From Pseudophaeobacter sp. (lineage in GTDB: Bacteria; Pseudomonadota; Alphaproteobacteria; Rhodobacterales; Rhodobacteraceae): a DNA stretch of 64,000 nucleotides. Under the pieces are notes generated by a model that saw only the letters and a list, made by a program, of their open reading frames with translations, was not told where the DNA came from and did not search any database. A program made the translations under genes and the position numbers. Numbering within the stretch: position 1 is the stretch's first letter; each line of letters begins with the position of its first letter. Shown here one piece after another: positions 55,399 to 64,000 of the stretch. The stretch is taken from NCBI GenBank assembly GCA_027019165.1, contig JALUXC010000016.1, positions 1 through 64,000 of the forward strand, written 5' to 3'.

Positions 55399-56238
55399 TC
55401 AATGCGCCATGAAAACCGGCACGGTTGCCTTTTCCAGCATGTTGCGGGTGGCGCCGCCCAGGATCGCCTCGCGGAAGCGGGAGTGGCCATAGGCTCCCAT
55501 GACGATCATGTCCGCAGCTGTGTCCGTGGCGTGGCGGTTCAGGATGTCGGAGACACGAGGCATGGTCTTGCTCAGTACGTCGATCTCGCATTTCACGCCG
55601 TGGCGGGCCAGCATCTGCGCCAGCATACCGCCGGGATCAGAGCGTTCGGGGCCATGCTGCGGGGGATCGATGACAACGATGCGCGCCGTATCCGCTTTGG
55701 TCAGGAAGGGCAGGGCCTTGCGGATGGCCGTCATCGCCTCGATGCTTTCGTTCCAGGCAAGGAGAACGGTTTTGGGCTGGGTGAGGGGCACGGCTTTCTC
55801 GGGGACGACCAGAACGGGTGTACGGCCTTCGAACAGGGCGGCTTCGACCACTGGCTCGGCCTCGGCGCCGATGCCTTCCCCATAGGGTTTGCCCAGAACA
55901 ACCAGATCCGAGAACCGGGCATGACGGGCGACGTGGCGGCCCAGATCGGCGATGGGCGCAATGGCGATGTCGGTGGAGAAGGGCGCGCCAAGGTGTTTGA
56001 GAACTTCGGTGGCATGGGCTTGCAGATCTGCGGCTTCTTCCTGCGCGCGGACCATTGCCTCCTGGATGATCATGGCGTTGGCCCCGGCGTAGTAATAGCC
56101 GGTCTGGGTCCGGTCGACGCCAAGGCACAGCGCCTCGGTGTGGCCCGAAAGGTGATCGGCGAGTGCGGCAGCCTGCGCCAGCGGCGCGGCAGCGGTGTTC
56201 TTGTCTGTCAGAACGGTCAATAGGGTTTTGTAGGTCAT
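55399..56238 (-). CDS. Tandem-domain universal stress protein
   Basis: 279 residues from the ATG at 56238 ([20 protein letters not shown]), with two UspA-like domains. The second ends with the nucleotide-binding motif [20 protein letters not shown], and the first has a degenerate form. It is divergent from ccoN with a perfect FNR box between them, so induction at low oxygen is likely. Confidence 0.92.
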   Translation of the reverse strand: MTYKTLLTVLTDKNTAAAPLAQAAALADHLSGHTEALCLGVDRTQTGYYYAGANAMIIQEAMVRAQEEAADLQAHATEVLKHLGAPFSTDIAIAPIADLGRHVARHARFSDLVVLGKPYGEGIGAEAEPVVEAALFEGRTPVLVVPEKAVPLTQPKTVLLAWNESIEAMTAIRKALPFLTKADTARIVVIDPPQHGPERSDPGGMLAQMLARHGVKCEIDVLSKTMPRVSDILNRHATDTAADMIVMGAYGHSRFREAILGGATRNMLEKATVPVFMAH

Positions 56239-56335
56239 TGTCGCCTCGTGGTGGAAGTAGCGCAAAATTCCCGAGCGGGCGCGCGTTTCATTGGTCGTGC
56301 CAATTTTGATGTGTCACAGTTGTTTCGCGATTGTC

Positions 56336-56349
56336 TTGATGCAGATCAA
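56336..56349. promoter_or_regulatory. Perfect FNR box between usp and ccoN
   Basis: TTGATgcagATCAA matches the consensus at all ten defined positions. It lies 94 bases before the ccoN start and 98 before the usp start and may serve both promoters. Confidence 0.85.
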
Positions 56350-56442
56350 TGCGTTGATCGAGCACGTTTTGCATCACAAACTCGGTCTAAAAAGGTCCCG
56401 CGTGGCGGAAGAATCGCGCGGTACATGTTAAAGGGACGCAAG

Positions 56443-58053
56443 ATGTCTAATTATCTCAAGCTGATAGCGCTTGGTCTCGTCACGCTTTTTGCGATGATGG
56501 GGATCAACTACGCGCGGGATCTGGCTTACCAGGTGCATGCGGTCATCGTCATGCTCGTGGCTGGTGGTCTTTTCCTCTACACCCTTCGCCGCACCGATGA
56601 GCCAGCACTGGCCGCGGGCAGCCTCGAACACGAATATTTTGACAGCGTCGTGCGCGCCGGTGTCATTGCCACAGCCTTTTGGGGCGTTGTGGGCTTTCTG
56701 GCGGGTACATTCATCGCCTTCCAGCTGGCCTTCCCGGCGCTGAACTTCGACTGGGCGCAAGGCTTTGCGAACTTTGGTCGCTTGCGTCCGCTGCACACCT
56801 CGGCGGTGATTTTCGCCTTTGGTGGCAACGCGCTTCTGGCGACCTCGTTCTACGTGGTGCAGCGCACCTCGGCGGCGCGTCTTTGGGGCGGCAACCTCGC
56901 GTGGTTCGTGTTCTGGGGCTATCAGCTGTTTATCGTTCTTGCGGCCACCGGCTATCTGCTGGGCGGCACTCAGTCCAAGGAATACGCGGAACCTGAGTGG
57001 TACGTTGACCTTTGGCTGACCATCGTCTGGGTGGCCTATCTTGCTGTCTTCCTTGGCACCCTGATCAAGCGCAAAGAGCCGCATATCTACGTGGCCAACT
57101 GGTTCTACCTGGCCTTCATCGTCACCGTTGCCATGCTGCATGTGGTCAACAACCTGACCATTCCGGTTTCCGTCTGGGGGTCCAAATCGGTCATCGTCTG
57201 GCCGGGCGTGCAGGACGCGATGGTGCAGTGGTGGTATGGCCACAACGCGGTGGGCTTCTTCCTGACCGCCGGTTTCCTTGGCATGATGTACTACTTCATC
57301 CCGAAACAGGCCGAACGCCCCGTCTTCTCGTACAAACTGTCGATCATCCACTTCTGGGCGCTGATCTTCATCTACATCTGGGCTGGTCCGCACCACCTGC
57401 ATTACACCGCGCTGCCTGACTGGGCTTCGACCCTTGGCATGGTGTTCTCGATCGTGCTGTGGATGCCCTCCTGGGGCGGTATGATCAACGGTCTGATGAC
57501 GCTCTCGGGCGCTTGGGACAAGCTGCGCACGGACCCTGTGATCCGTATGATGGTGATCTCGGTCGGTTTCTACGGCATGTCCACCTTTGAAGGGCCGATG
57601 ATGTCGATCCGCGCGGTGAACTCCCTGTCGCACTATACCGACTGGACCATCGGTCACGTGCACTCCGGTGCGCTGGGCTGGAACGGAATGATCACCTTTG
57701 GCGCCCTCTACTTCCTGGTGCCGGTGCTTTGGAAACGCGAGCGTCTCTATTCGCTGCAGATGGTGTCCTGGCACTTCTGGCTCGCCACCATCGGTATCGT
57801 GCTCTACGCGGCTTCGATGTGGGTGACCGGTATCATGGAAGGCCTGATGTGGCGTGAAGTGGATGCGAATGGGTTCCTGGTGAACTCCTTTGCCGACACC
57901 GTTGCCGCCAAGTTCCCGATGTATGTGGTGCGCGGTCTGGGTGGGGTCATGTACGTCGCCGGCGCTGTCATCATGTGCTACAACCTGTGGATGACCGTCC
58001 GTCGGGCCCCGGCTAAAGAAGCCAGCCTGTCGGTCTCGGTCCCGGCTGAATAA
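56443..58053 (+). CDS. ccoN: cbb3-type cytochrome c oxidase subunit I
   Basis: 536 residues from the ATG at 56443 ([19 protein letters not shown]), with AAGGGA upstream. It is the catalytic haem-copper subunit with about 12 membrane helices. Haem b ligand regions [16 protein letters not shown] and [12 protein letters not shown], and CuB ligands in [12 protein letters not shown] and [14 protein letters not shown], are intact. It reduces oxygen to water with high affinity and pumps protons. It is first in ccoNOQP. Confidence 0.98.
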   Translation: MSNYLKLIALGLVTLFAMMGINYARDLAYQVHAVIVMLVAGGLFLYTLRRTDEPALAAGSLEHEYFDSVVRAGVIATAFWGVVGFLAGTFIAFQLAFPALNFDWAQGFANFGRLRPLHTSAVIFAFGGNALLATSFYVVQRTSAARLWGGNLAWFVFWGYQLFIVLAATGYLLGGTQSKEYAEPEWYVDLWLTIVWVAYLAVFLGTLIKRKEPHIYVANWFYLAFIVTVAMLHVVNNLTIPVSVWGSKSVIVWPGVQDAMVQWWYGHNAVGFFLTAGFLGMMYYFIPKQAERPVFSYKLSIIHFWALIFIYIWAGPHHLHYTALPDWASTLGMVFSIVLWMPSWGGMINGLMTLSGAWDKLRTDPVIRMMVISVGFYGMSTFEGPMMSIRAVNSLSHYTDWTIGHVHSGALGWNGMITFGALYFLVPVLWKRERLYSLQMVSWHFWLATIGIVLYAASMWVTGIMEGLMWREVDANGFLVNSFADTVAAKFPMYVVRGLGGVMYVAGAVIMCYNLWMTVRRAPAKEASLSVSVPAE

Positions 58054-58066
58054 GGAGGGCCGGACA

Positions 58067-58795
58067 ATGGCAATTCTCGACAAACATAAAATCCTCGAGA
58101 CCAACGCGACCCTCCTTCTGGTGTGCAGTTTCCTGGTTGTGACCATCGGTGGTCTGGTGCAGATCGCGCCGCTGTTCTGGCTGGAAAACACCATCGAAGA
58201 GGTGGAGGGCATGCGCCCCTACACCCCGCTTGAGATGGCCGGACGCGAAGTCTACCTGCGTGAAGGCTGCTACGTGTGCCACAGCCAGATGATCCGCCCC
58301 ATGCGGGACGAGGTCGAACGCTATGGTCACTACTCGCTGGCGGCGGAGTCGATGTACGACCACCCGTTCCAGTGGGGCTCCAAGCGGACCGGGCCGGATC
58401 TGGCCCGTGTCGGTGGGCGCTACTCGGATGAGTGGCACGTGGACCACCTGCGCAATCCGCAGTCCGTGGTGCCGGAATCGGTGATGCCGAAGTATGGCTT
58501 CCTCGAGACGACCATGATCGACGGCAAGTACATAGGTGACATTATGGCCACCAATGCGATCCTGGGTGTGCCTTACACCGAGGAGATGATCGAGGCGGCC
58601 CAAGCGGATTTCATGGCGCAGGCGGATCCCGACAGCGACTATGACGGCCTGCTCGAACGCTATGGTGAAGACATCAACGTACGCAACTTTGATGGCCAAC
58701 CTGGCGTGTCTGAAGCCGATGCCCTGATCGCCTATCTGCAGATGCTGGGGACACTGGTCGACTTTTCGACCTTCACCCCGGATGCAAGCCGCTAA
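58067..58795 (+). CDS. ccoO: cbb3-type cytochrome c oxidase subunit II
   Basis: 242 residues. One N-terminal membrane helix is followed by a periplasmic monohaem cytochrome c domain ([20 protein letters not shown]; Met ligand in ESVMPKY). AAGGAGG lies upstream. Confidence 0.98.
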   Translation: MAILDKHKILETNATLLLVCSFLVVTIGGLVQIAPLFWLENTIEEVEGMRPYTPLEMAGREVYLREGCYVCHSQMIRPMRDEVERYGHYSLAAESMYDHPFQWGSKRTGPDLARVGGRYSDEWHVDHLRNPQSVVPESVMPKYGFLETTMIDGKYIGDIMATNAILGVPYTEEMIEAAQADFMAQADPDSDYDGLLERYGEDINVRNFDGQPGVSEADALIAYLQMLGTLVDFSTFTPDASR

Positions 58796-58809
58796 GGCAG
58801 GAGGAAGAG

Positions 58810-59007
58810 ATGGAAGAATATACTCTCCTGCGGCAGTTCGCAGACAGCTGGATGCTGCTGATGCTGTTCGCCTTCTTCATTGGGGTTGTTGTCTGGGTAT
58901 TCCGCCCGGGCAGCAGCCGGGTCTACCGCGACACGGCAGACATCCCCTTTCGTCACGATGACAAACCCGCCCCTGCACAGGGTAAAGCCAAGGAGGCGCG
59001 GACATGA
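58810..59007 (+). CDS. ccoQ: cbb3-type oxidase small subunit CcoQ
   Basis: 65 residues with one membrane helix ([17 protein letters not shown]) and a charged tail. AGGAGG lies upstream. It stabilises the oxidase in related bacteria. The stop overlaps the ccoP start. Confidence 0.93.
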   Translation: MEEYTLLRQFADSWMLLMLFAFFIGVVVWVFRPGSSRVYRDTADIPFRHDDKPAPAQGKAKEART

Positions 59008-59873
59008 GTAAGAAATCGCAAAAGTTCGATGGCGATCCGAACACCACCGGTCATGAGTGGGACGGGATCGAGGAGTTCGACAACCCGATGCCGCGCTGGT
59101 GGCTCTGGACGTTCTACCTGACAATCATCTGGGGGATCGGCTACACCATCGCCTATCCAGCCTGGCCGCTGATCAACTCGGCCACGGCCGGTGTTCTCGG
59201 CTGGTCCACACGCGCCGATGTCGCCAATGAGATCGCAGCCGTGGAAGAGGCCAATGCGCCGATCAACGCCAAGCTGGTGGACACCGAGTTGACCGAGATT
59301 TCGGCGGATGCGGATCTGAACTCCTATGCCGTGTCAGCGGGTTCGGCCGTGTTCAAGACCTGGTGCGCCCAGTGCCATGGCTCTGGTGCGGCGGGTGCCA
59401 AAGGCTATCCCAACCTTCTGGACGACGATTGGCTGTGGGGCGGCTCGGTAGAGGACATCCATTTCACCGTGACGCATGGTATCCGCAACGAGGAAAACGA
59501 AGATGCACGTTATTCCGAGATGCCTGCCTTTGGTCGCGATGAATTGCTCGAAGAGGAAGAGATCGATCAGGTCGTGAACTTCGTCATGTCGCTCTCGGGC
59601 GAGGCGCAGGATGCCTCCAAGGTTGAAGCCGGATCGGTGATCTTTGCTGACAACTGCGCGTCCTGCCACATGGATGATGGCACCGGGGATCGCAGCCAGG
59701 GGGCGCCCAATCTGGCAGACGCCATCTGGCTCTATGGTGGCGACTACGCAACACTGACCGAGACGGTGACCAATTCCCGCTACGGTGTGATGCCCCCTTG
59801 GAACGCGCGCCTGAGCGAGGCGGAAATCCGCGCGGTTGCAGCCTACGTCCACCAGTTGGGCGGCGGCGAATAA
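59004..59873 (+). CDS. ccoP: cbb3-type cytochrome c oxidase subunit III
   Basis: 289 residues. One membrane helix ([20 protein letters not shown]) is followed by two cytochrome c domains with CAQCHGSG and CASCHMDDG. It receives electrons and passes them to CcoO and CcoN. A terminator follows 28 bases after the stop. Confidence 0.97.
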   Translation: MSKKSQKFDGDPNTTGHEWDGIEEFDNPMPRWWLWTFYLTIIWGIGYTIAYPAWPLINSATAGVLGWSTRADVANEIAAVEEANAPINAKLVDTELTEISADADLNSYAVSAGSAVFKTWCAQCHGSGAAGAKGYPNLLDDDWLWGGSVEDIHFTVTHGIRNEENEDARYSEMPAFGRDELLEEEEIDQVVNFVMSLSGEAQDASKVEAGSVIFADNCASCHMDDGTGDRSQGAPNLADAIWLYGGDYATLTETVTNSRYGVMPPWNARLSEAEIRAVAAYVHQLGGGE

Positions 59874-59900
59874 TCGACCATCAGTATCTGAGACCATTAG

Positions 59901-59928
59901 AAAGGGCTGCCCGTCGGGTGGCCCTTTT
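59901..59928 (+). terminator. Intrinsic terminator of ccoNOQP
   Basis: AAAGGGC (59901-59907) pairs with GCCCTTT (59921-59927). An inner CCC/GGG pairing and a short T run complete it. Confidence 0.85.
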
Positions 59929-59929
59929 C

Positions 59930-60859
59930 CTATGACTTTGGCATCCGGACCTGGTCCCGACTGGGACGGTCCAGTCGGTCGCGGCTGCTCAGGGTGATGG
60001 CCGCTACGATCAAAAGCCCCGCGGCACTCTGGGCCAAGCTGATCCTTTCGCCAAAGGCCAACAGCCCGACGGCGAACATGGTGGGCAATTCGACACTACC
60101 GATGACAGCGGTTTGCGCTGCGCCTGCAATCGGGGCGCAAATAGAGTAGACAAGCTGCGGAACAAGTGCGGTACCCAGGGCGATCCCGACCAGCAGGATC
60201 CACCCGTGACTGTCTACAGGCATCAGGGAGGATGGCGGCGTGGTAATGACCAGTGGCAAAAGGCCAAGGACAGACCCGAGGGAGACCGCAGCGATCCGCG
60301 TGAGCGGAGGCAGTGCGGTCAAACGGTAGACCAGCACTGTGATGCCAAGACCGAATCCCATCGGTGCGGCAAGCGACAAAAGCAGGGCGGGCAAAACGTC
60401 AGAACCAACCGCTGCAGGGCCGCTTGCCACGATTGCGGCAAGGACAATAAGACCGGCAGCGCCGCTGGCGCGCAAAGTGGGTTTTGTTTGGAACAGACCC
60501 CAGGCGATAAGCAGGGTGAACACCGGATAGGTCATGTAGAGAACACCGACAAGCGCAACCGGCGCGCTGTCCAGAGCGGAGACATAGCCGACCCATCCCA
60601 GCCCCATCGCGGCACCAGCTCCAAGGCCCCAGATTATCGCGCGCGTCTTGCGACGATGTCGAACCAACAAAGGCGACAGCACGATGGCGGCCAATGTGAA
60701 ACGGTGAAAGGCGATCACATGCGGTGGCATGCCCTGCTCTGTAAGGCTGCGCGCAAAATAGGGCAAAACCCCAAAACACAGGGAGGCAAACAGAACCCCA
60801 AGACTGGCCAGAAAGACTGAAGGTTCAGCCAGGGAAGGTATGCGTGAGGCATGCGTCAT
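59930..60859 (-). CDS. EamA-domain (DMT superfamily) transporter
   Basis: 309 residues with about ten membrane helices arranged as two EamA repeats (LGVLFASLCFGVLPYFARSL; second repeat ending VELPTMFAVGLLAFGERISL). It is likely a metabolite or drug exporter; the substrate is not predictable. It is convergent with ccoP. Confidence 0.9.
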   Translation of the reverse strand: MTHASRIPSLAEPSVFLASLGVLFASLCFGVLPYFARSLTEQGMPPHVIAFHRFTLAAIVLSPLLVRHRRKTRAIIWGLGAGAAMGLGWVGYVSALDSAPVALVGVLYMTYPVFTLLIAWGLFQTKPTLRASGAAGLIVLAAIVASGPAAVGSDVLPALLLSLAAPMGFGLGITVLVYRLTALPPLTRIAAVSLGSVLGLLPLVITTPPSSLMPVDSHGWILLVGIALGTALVPQLVYSICAPIAGAAQTAVIGSVELPTMFAVGLLAFGERISLAQSAAGLLIVAAITLSSRDRLDRPSRDQVRMPKS

Positions 60860-61162
60860 TTCAGATGGATAGCATGGCTTTCAACGAGCACACCAAGAAA
60901 TCGCAAACCGCGTGTGGGCGGGCAGATGTCCTTCTCGATTGGCACATTTTCTTCCCCGACTTGATCCGCATCAAATTGTGATCAACGCCAATGTGCTTCA
61001 CTGAACTCAAGTGAGATAGGCTTCGCGGATCGTCACCTTCATTTGTGTTGGCCGTCCGGCGTAGCTTTCCCATCCCGCTCGCGCCGACGTGCTGGCAAAG
61101 CGGGTACAAGGCGTCGGCTTTTCGATCTGTTCGCGCGTTTCCTGAAAAGCCGACGCCTGTTT
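60860..61162. other. 303-base spacer between the EamA gene and a small minus-strand gene
   Basis: No credible gene. It contains a perfect 15-bp inverted repeat at its right end. The long open frame on the minus strand through here is arginine- and serine-rich, has no Shine-Dalgarno site and resembles no family. Confidence 0.5.
61109..61158. repeat. 15-bp perfect inverted repeat
   Basis: AGGCGTCGGCTTTTC (61109-61123) and its exact complement GAAAAGCCGACGCCT (61144-61158) are separated by 20 bases. It lies just downstream of the small minus-strand gene. No T run follows on either strand, so it is not a standard terminator. Confidence 0.8.
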
Positions 61163-61354
61163 TCACAACTTCAAAGGGTCGATGCAGCGGACACGCGGGC
61201 GTTTCAGCGGATTGTGGCGGGTCAGCAGAGCTGCAAGGCGGCCCAGTCGCCCGGTCGGCTGCGGCAGAGGTTTGGCTGCGGGTAGATCGCGCAGGCACAA
61301 TCCGTCCTGACGGGCCGCAGTGATCATGGAACGGGCGTAGATATCGATCAGCAT
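61163..61354 (-). CDS. Small basic hypothetical protein
   Basis: 63 residues (MLIDIYARSMITAARQDGLC...), rich in Arg, Leu and Pro toward the C-terminus. An AGGAGG site sits 7 bases before the ATG, the strongest evidence that it is real. It is divergent from the LysR gene at 61452 across a 97-base spacer with a palindrome, so it may be the regulator's target. The family is not recognised. Confidence 0.6.
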   Translation of the reverse strand: MLIDIYARSMITAARQDGLCLRDLPAAKPLPQPTGRLGRLAALLTRHNPLKRPRVRCIDPLKL

Positions 61355-61432
61355 CGTCGTGCCTCCTGGGTTTGAACATGCTGAGACTGTTGCGCCAAAC
61401 CACGTTTCATGCGAGTCAGGAAAAAAGTCACT

Positions 61433-61451
61433 ATGTAAGTTGAGATTACAT
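61433..61451. promoter_or_regulatory. ATGTAA-N7-TTACAT palindrome, candidate LysR site
   Basis: A perfect inverted repeat with 7-base spacing immediately precedes the LysR start codon and faces the divergent small gene. The position suggests autoregulation. Binding is inferred. Confidence 0.55.
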
Positions 61452-62339
61452 ATGGAGTGGTTCAATCTTCCGCCTTTGGCATCGCTTCGTGCCTTTTCTG
61501 CCTTTGCTGAAACGGGAAATGTGGTGCAGGCGGGCGCGGCGCTGAATGTTAGCCATGCTGCCATCAGTCAGCAACTCCGCGCACTTGAGCGGCACATGGG
61601 CGTCGCTCTCTTGGATCGTAGCGGTCGCAATCTGACGCTCACAAACGAGGGAGAGCATCTGGCGCGGGGGCTGCAGCTTGGGTTCAGTGCGATCCAGACT
61701 GCGGTCCAGGATCTCACTGCCTCAGGTGCGGCGCGCCCGCTTCATGTGACCTGCACGCCGATGTTTGCAGCCCAGTGGCTGATGCCGCGACTGGCCGAGT
61801 TTCGTGCGCTGTATCCCGAAGTGGATATGGTTCTTGATCCCACTGGAGAGCTGGTCGAGTTGACGCCCGGCGGCATTGATATCGCGCTGCGCTACGGGGC
61901 GGGTGATTGGCCCGGTTTGGACTCGCAGCCATTGCTGCAGTCCCCCATGGTCGTTGTGGCGGCGCCGGACCTTCTGGACGGGCGCAGGGTCACATCGCCG
62001 CAGGATCTGTTGGATTTCCCCTGGCTTGAAGAGCTTGGCACCACCGAAGCCGCCAAATGGCTGACGTCGCGCGGCGTCGATGACGCGCTGAGAGGCGCGC
62101 GCATTCGATTGCCCGGCAATCTGTTGATGGAGGCTGTGCGCGGCGGGCAGGGCGTTGCCGTAAGCGTGCGCGCGTTTGTCGAGGAAGATTTGCGGGCCGG
62201 GCGGCTGGAGGCCTTGTTCACAGAAGAAGACACACGCGGGTATCACATCGTTCATCGCCCGGGCGTCTTGCGCCCACAGGCGCGCAAGTTTGTCGCATGG
62301 CTCAAACGGCACAGGACAAAGAATATCACTCCAGAGTGA
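61452..62339 (+). CDS. LysR-family regulator (GcvA-like)
   Basis: 295 residues from the ATG at 61452 (MEWFNLPPLASLRAFSAFAE). Helix-turn-helix LNVSHAAISQQLRALERHMG and effector-domain phrases LHVTCTPMFAAQWLMPRL and LTPGGIDIALRYGAGDWPG are typical of the GcvA branch. Confidence 0.92.
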   Translation: MEWFNLPPLASLRAFSAFAETGNVVQAGAALNVSHAAISQQLRALERHMGVALLDRSGRNLTLTNEGEHLARGLQLGFSAIQTAVQDLTASGAARPLHVTCTPMFAAQWLMPRLAEFRALYPEVDMVLDPTGELVELTPGGIDIALRYGAGDWPGLDSQPLLQSPMVVVAAPDLLDGRRVTSPQDLLDFPWLEELGTTEAAKWLTSRGVDDALRGARIRLPGNLLMEAVRGGQGVAVSVRAFVEEDLRAGRLEALFTEEDTRGYHIVHRPGVLRPQARKFVAWLKRHRTKNITPE

Positions 62340-62445
62340 TTGCCGATATGCCTGTCCAAGACTTCACAGGTGCGTGAGCGCTGCCGGTCGTGCTGCAGAA
62401 CTGCGGTGAAATGCCCATGCAAAAGGTATTTGCTCAATGCACTTT

Positions 62446-62459
62446 TTGATCCACGTCAA
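62446..62459 (+). promoter_or_regulatory. FNR-type box upstream of ccoG
   Basis: TTGATccacGTCAA matches 9 of 10 consensus bases. It lies 62 bases before the chosen ccoG start, suitable for activation by FnrL. Confidence 0.75.
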
Positions 62460-62521
62460 AGCTGCGTCACCTCGCTTCTGTGAGAACGCATTGCAAAGAC
62501 CCAATTCAGTGGAGTGAGTCC

Positions 62522-63952
62522 GTGAGCGATTCCGATCCCGCCCCAAGCCTTTACGCCGCCAGGGAGCCGATTTTTCCAAGGCGCGTCTCGGGGGCTTTCC
62601 GCAATCTCAAATGGTATCTGATGGCAGTGATGCTGGGCATCTACTACCTGACGCCATGGATCCGCTGGGACAGGGGGCCTTCGCTGCCCGATCAGGCGGT
62701 GCTCTTGGACTTGGCAAACCGCCGCTTCTATTTCTTCTGGATCGAGATCTGGCCCCACGAATTCTACTTCGTTGCGGGCCTTTTGATCATGGCAGGCCTT
62801 GGCCTGTTTCTGTTCACATCGGCACTGGGCCGGGTCTGGTGTGGCTATGCCTGCCCTCAGACGGTCTGGACCGACCTCTTCATACTGGTCGAGCGCTGGA
62901 TCGAGGGTGATCGAAACGCCCGCCTGCGTCTGCATCGTCAAAAGAAGATGGATTTCCGCAAAGCGCGCCTCAGGGTTACGAAATGGGTGGCCTGGTTTCT
63001 TATTGGTCTGGCCACGGGCGGTGCTTGGATCTTCTACTTTGCCGACGCGCCAACGCTGCTCCACGACCTTGTGACGCTGGACGCGCATCCGATCGCCTAT
63101 ACCACCATGCTGGTTCTGACGCTGACCACCTTTTTCTTTGGCGGCTTCGCACGGGAACAGATCTGTATCTACGCCTGCCCCTGGCCGCGCATTCAGGCCG
63201 CGATGATGGACGAAGACACGCTGACGGTCGGCTACCGCGACTGGCGTGGAGAGCCGCGCGGCAAGCATCGCAAGTCCGCCGAGGCCGAGCAGATGGGTGA
63301 TTGCATCGACTGTATGGCCTGCGTCAATGTCTGCCCGATGGGGATTGATATCCGTGACGGGCAGCAGCTCGAATGTATCACCTGCGCCCTTTGTATCGAC
63401 GCTTGCGACGATGTGATGGCCAAGATCGGCAAGCCACGCGGGCTGATCGATTACATGGCCCTGTCGGACGAGGCAAATGAGCGTGCAGGCCAACCGCCCC
63501 GCAGCGTCTGGAAGCACATCCTGCGCCCGCGCACCATCATGTACACCTCGCTCTGGTCGGCCGTTGGTATTGCGCTGGTTTTTGCCTTGTTCATCCGCCC
63601 CGATATCGATCTGACGGTTGCTCCGGTGCGAAACCCGACCTTCGTCACCCTCTCGGACGGGTCGATCCGAAACACCTATGATGTGCGCTTGCGCAACAAA
63701 CACGGTGAGCCGCGCCAGTTCAACGTCTCGATCAAGGGCGCGCCAGAGATGCGGGTGCAACTCGAAGGGACGCCCTATTCCTCGGTTGAGGTGCCAGCGG
63801 ATACCGCTTTCCTTCAGCGTGTGTATATTGTGACTCCGAAGGGGGCGCCGTCCTCTATGGTTGAATCCACTCCGGTGCGGATCTGGGTTGAAGATCTCAG
63901 CAACGGCGAGCGTGCCTACAAAGACACAACATTTAACGGGCGAGGGAACTGA
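62522..63952 (+). CDS. ccoG: cbb3 oxidase accessory protein CcoG (RdxA/FixG)
   Basis: 476 residues from a GTG at 62522 with GGAG upstream; another GTG at 62480 would add 14 residues. It is a membrane ferredoxin-like protein with about five helices. Cys motifs CGYACPQTVW and CIYACPWPR and two 4Fe-4S clusters (CIDCMACVNVCPMG, CITCALCIDACDD) are present, followed by a C-terminal immunoglobulin-like periplasmic domain. It is needed for copper reduction during cbb3 maturation in related bacteria. Confidence 0.96.
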   Translation: MSDSDPAPSLYAAREPIFPRRVSGAFRNLKWYLMAVMLGIYYLTPWIRWDRGPSLPDQAVLLDLANRRFYFFWIEIWPHEFYFVAGLLIMAGLGLFLFTSALGRVWCGYACPQTVWTDLFILVERWIEGDRNARLRLHRQKKMDFRKARLRVTKWVAWFLIGLATGGAWIFYFADAPTLLHDLVTLDAHPIAYTTMLVLTLTTFFFGGFAREQICIYACPWPRIQAAMMDEDTLTVGYRDWRGEPRGKHRKSAEAEQMGDCIDCMACVNVCPMGIDIRDGQQLECITCALCIDACDDVMAKIGKPRGLIDYMALSDEANERAGQPPRSVWKHILRPRTIMYTSLWSAVGIALVFALFIRPDIDLTVAPVRNPTFVTLSDGSIRNTYDVRLRNKHGEPRQFNVSIKGAPEMRVQLEGTPYSSVEVPADTAFLQRVYIVTPKGAPSSMVESTPVRIWVEDLSNGERAYKDTTFNGRGN

Positions 63953-63955
63953 GCC

Positions 63956-64000
63956 ATGACCGAAGAGAAACGCACACGCGAATTCACTGGTCGCCACGCG
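63956..64000 (+). CDS. ccoH: CcoH/FixH family protein (N-terminal fragment)
   Basis: Only 15 codons are inside the window (MTEEKRTREFTGRHA), cut by the right edge. The REFTGRH start is typical of FixH/CcoH, the membrane assembly factor of cbb3 oxidase. It begins three bases after ccoG, as in other ccoGHIS operons. Confidence 0.85.
   Translation, partial: MTEEKRTREFTGRHA

Noticed and set aside
56428-58212. 594-codon open frame opposite ccoN and ccoO
   Set aside because: High GC leaves antisense frames open. The translation is His/Arg/Asp-rich low-complexity sequence with no family features, while the plus strand encodes unmistakable CcoN and CcoO.
60861-61403. 180-codon minus-strand frame after the EamA gene
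   Set aside because: Arg/Ser/Pro-rich translation without a Shine-Dalgarno site. The smaller frame at 61163-61354, in another register, has a strong site and is preferred.
62456-63997. 513-codon open frame opposite ccoG
   Set aside because: Antisense shadow of CcoG with no Shine-Dalgarno site or domain.

Overview
The window looks like chromosomal DNA of an aerobic marine alphaproteobacterium of the Rhodobacterales (Roseobacter/Ruegeria-like group). The evidence is the GC-rich coding sequence, a ccoNOQP-ccoGH cbb3 oxidase region with FnrL, the rpsU/COQ9 pair, a trcR (DUF1013) gene, and the dnaX-ybaB-recR order. Nearly all genes are full length and recognisable. I see no transposase, integrase, phage gene, CRISPR array, tRNA or rRNA.

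Layout. 1-7.45 kb is an accessory block of three co-directional genes for large repeat-rich proteins: pentapeptide plus leucine-rich repeats, an exported pentapeptide/glycine-rich protein, and a 1094-residue orphan. 7.5-10.0 kb has four minus-strand metabolic or small genes. 10.1-17.5 kb carries pyk, rpmI-rplT and pheS-pheT, with a membrane cyclase-domain protein on the opposite strand. 17.5-26.8 kb holds regulators and small enzymes, including LysR/methyltransferase, ytoQ/GNAT, mscS, ald with its divergent Lrp/AsnC regulator, a GMC oxidoreductase and ppk2. 26.3-32.3 kb has MarR/P450, rpsU/COQ9, a quinone oxidoreductase, RNase T2 and trcR. 32.4-39.2 kb has a biotinyl-carboxyltransferase fusion, ltaE, recR, ybaB and dnaX. 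39.3-45.5 kb has a tyrosine-phosphatase-like gene, nudC, a 2',3'-cyclic-phosphodiesterase-like gene, the SRP RNA (ffs), pheA and a membrane cytochrome c. 45.7-51.4 kb is a yejABEF peptide-ABC operon. 51.8-64 kb contains fnrL, a divergent LysR/SHMT-like pair, glsB, a tandem universal stress protein, ccoNOQP, a DMT exporter, another LysR, ccoG and the start of ccoH.

How genes work together. FnrL (51.8 kb) probably controls the microaerobic respiratory genes here. A perfect FNR box lies between the universal stress gene and ccoN, a 9/10 box precedes ccoG, and a 9/10 box lies just upstream of fnrL itself. CcoG and CcoH serve assembly of the CcoNOQP oxidase, and the membrane cytochrome c at 45 kb is a plausible electron donor. 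Several regulator/target pairs are divergent and have visible palindromes or repeats between them.

The most unusual signal is a family of intergenic elements. Elements near 20.2, 23.2, 26.2 and 51.4 kb share end sequences (CTCCCGC... / ...CGGGCGGGAG) and a GCCCAACGG box. They enclose hairpins whose stem sequences differ completely between copies yet remain perfectly paired. Together they predict a conserved cloverleaf-like fold.
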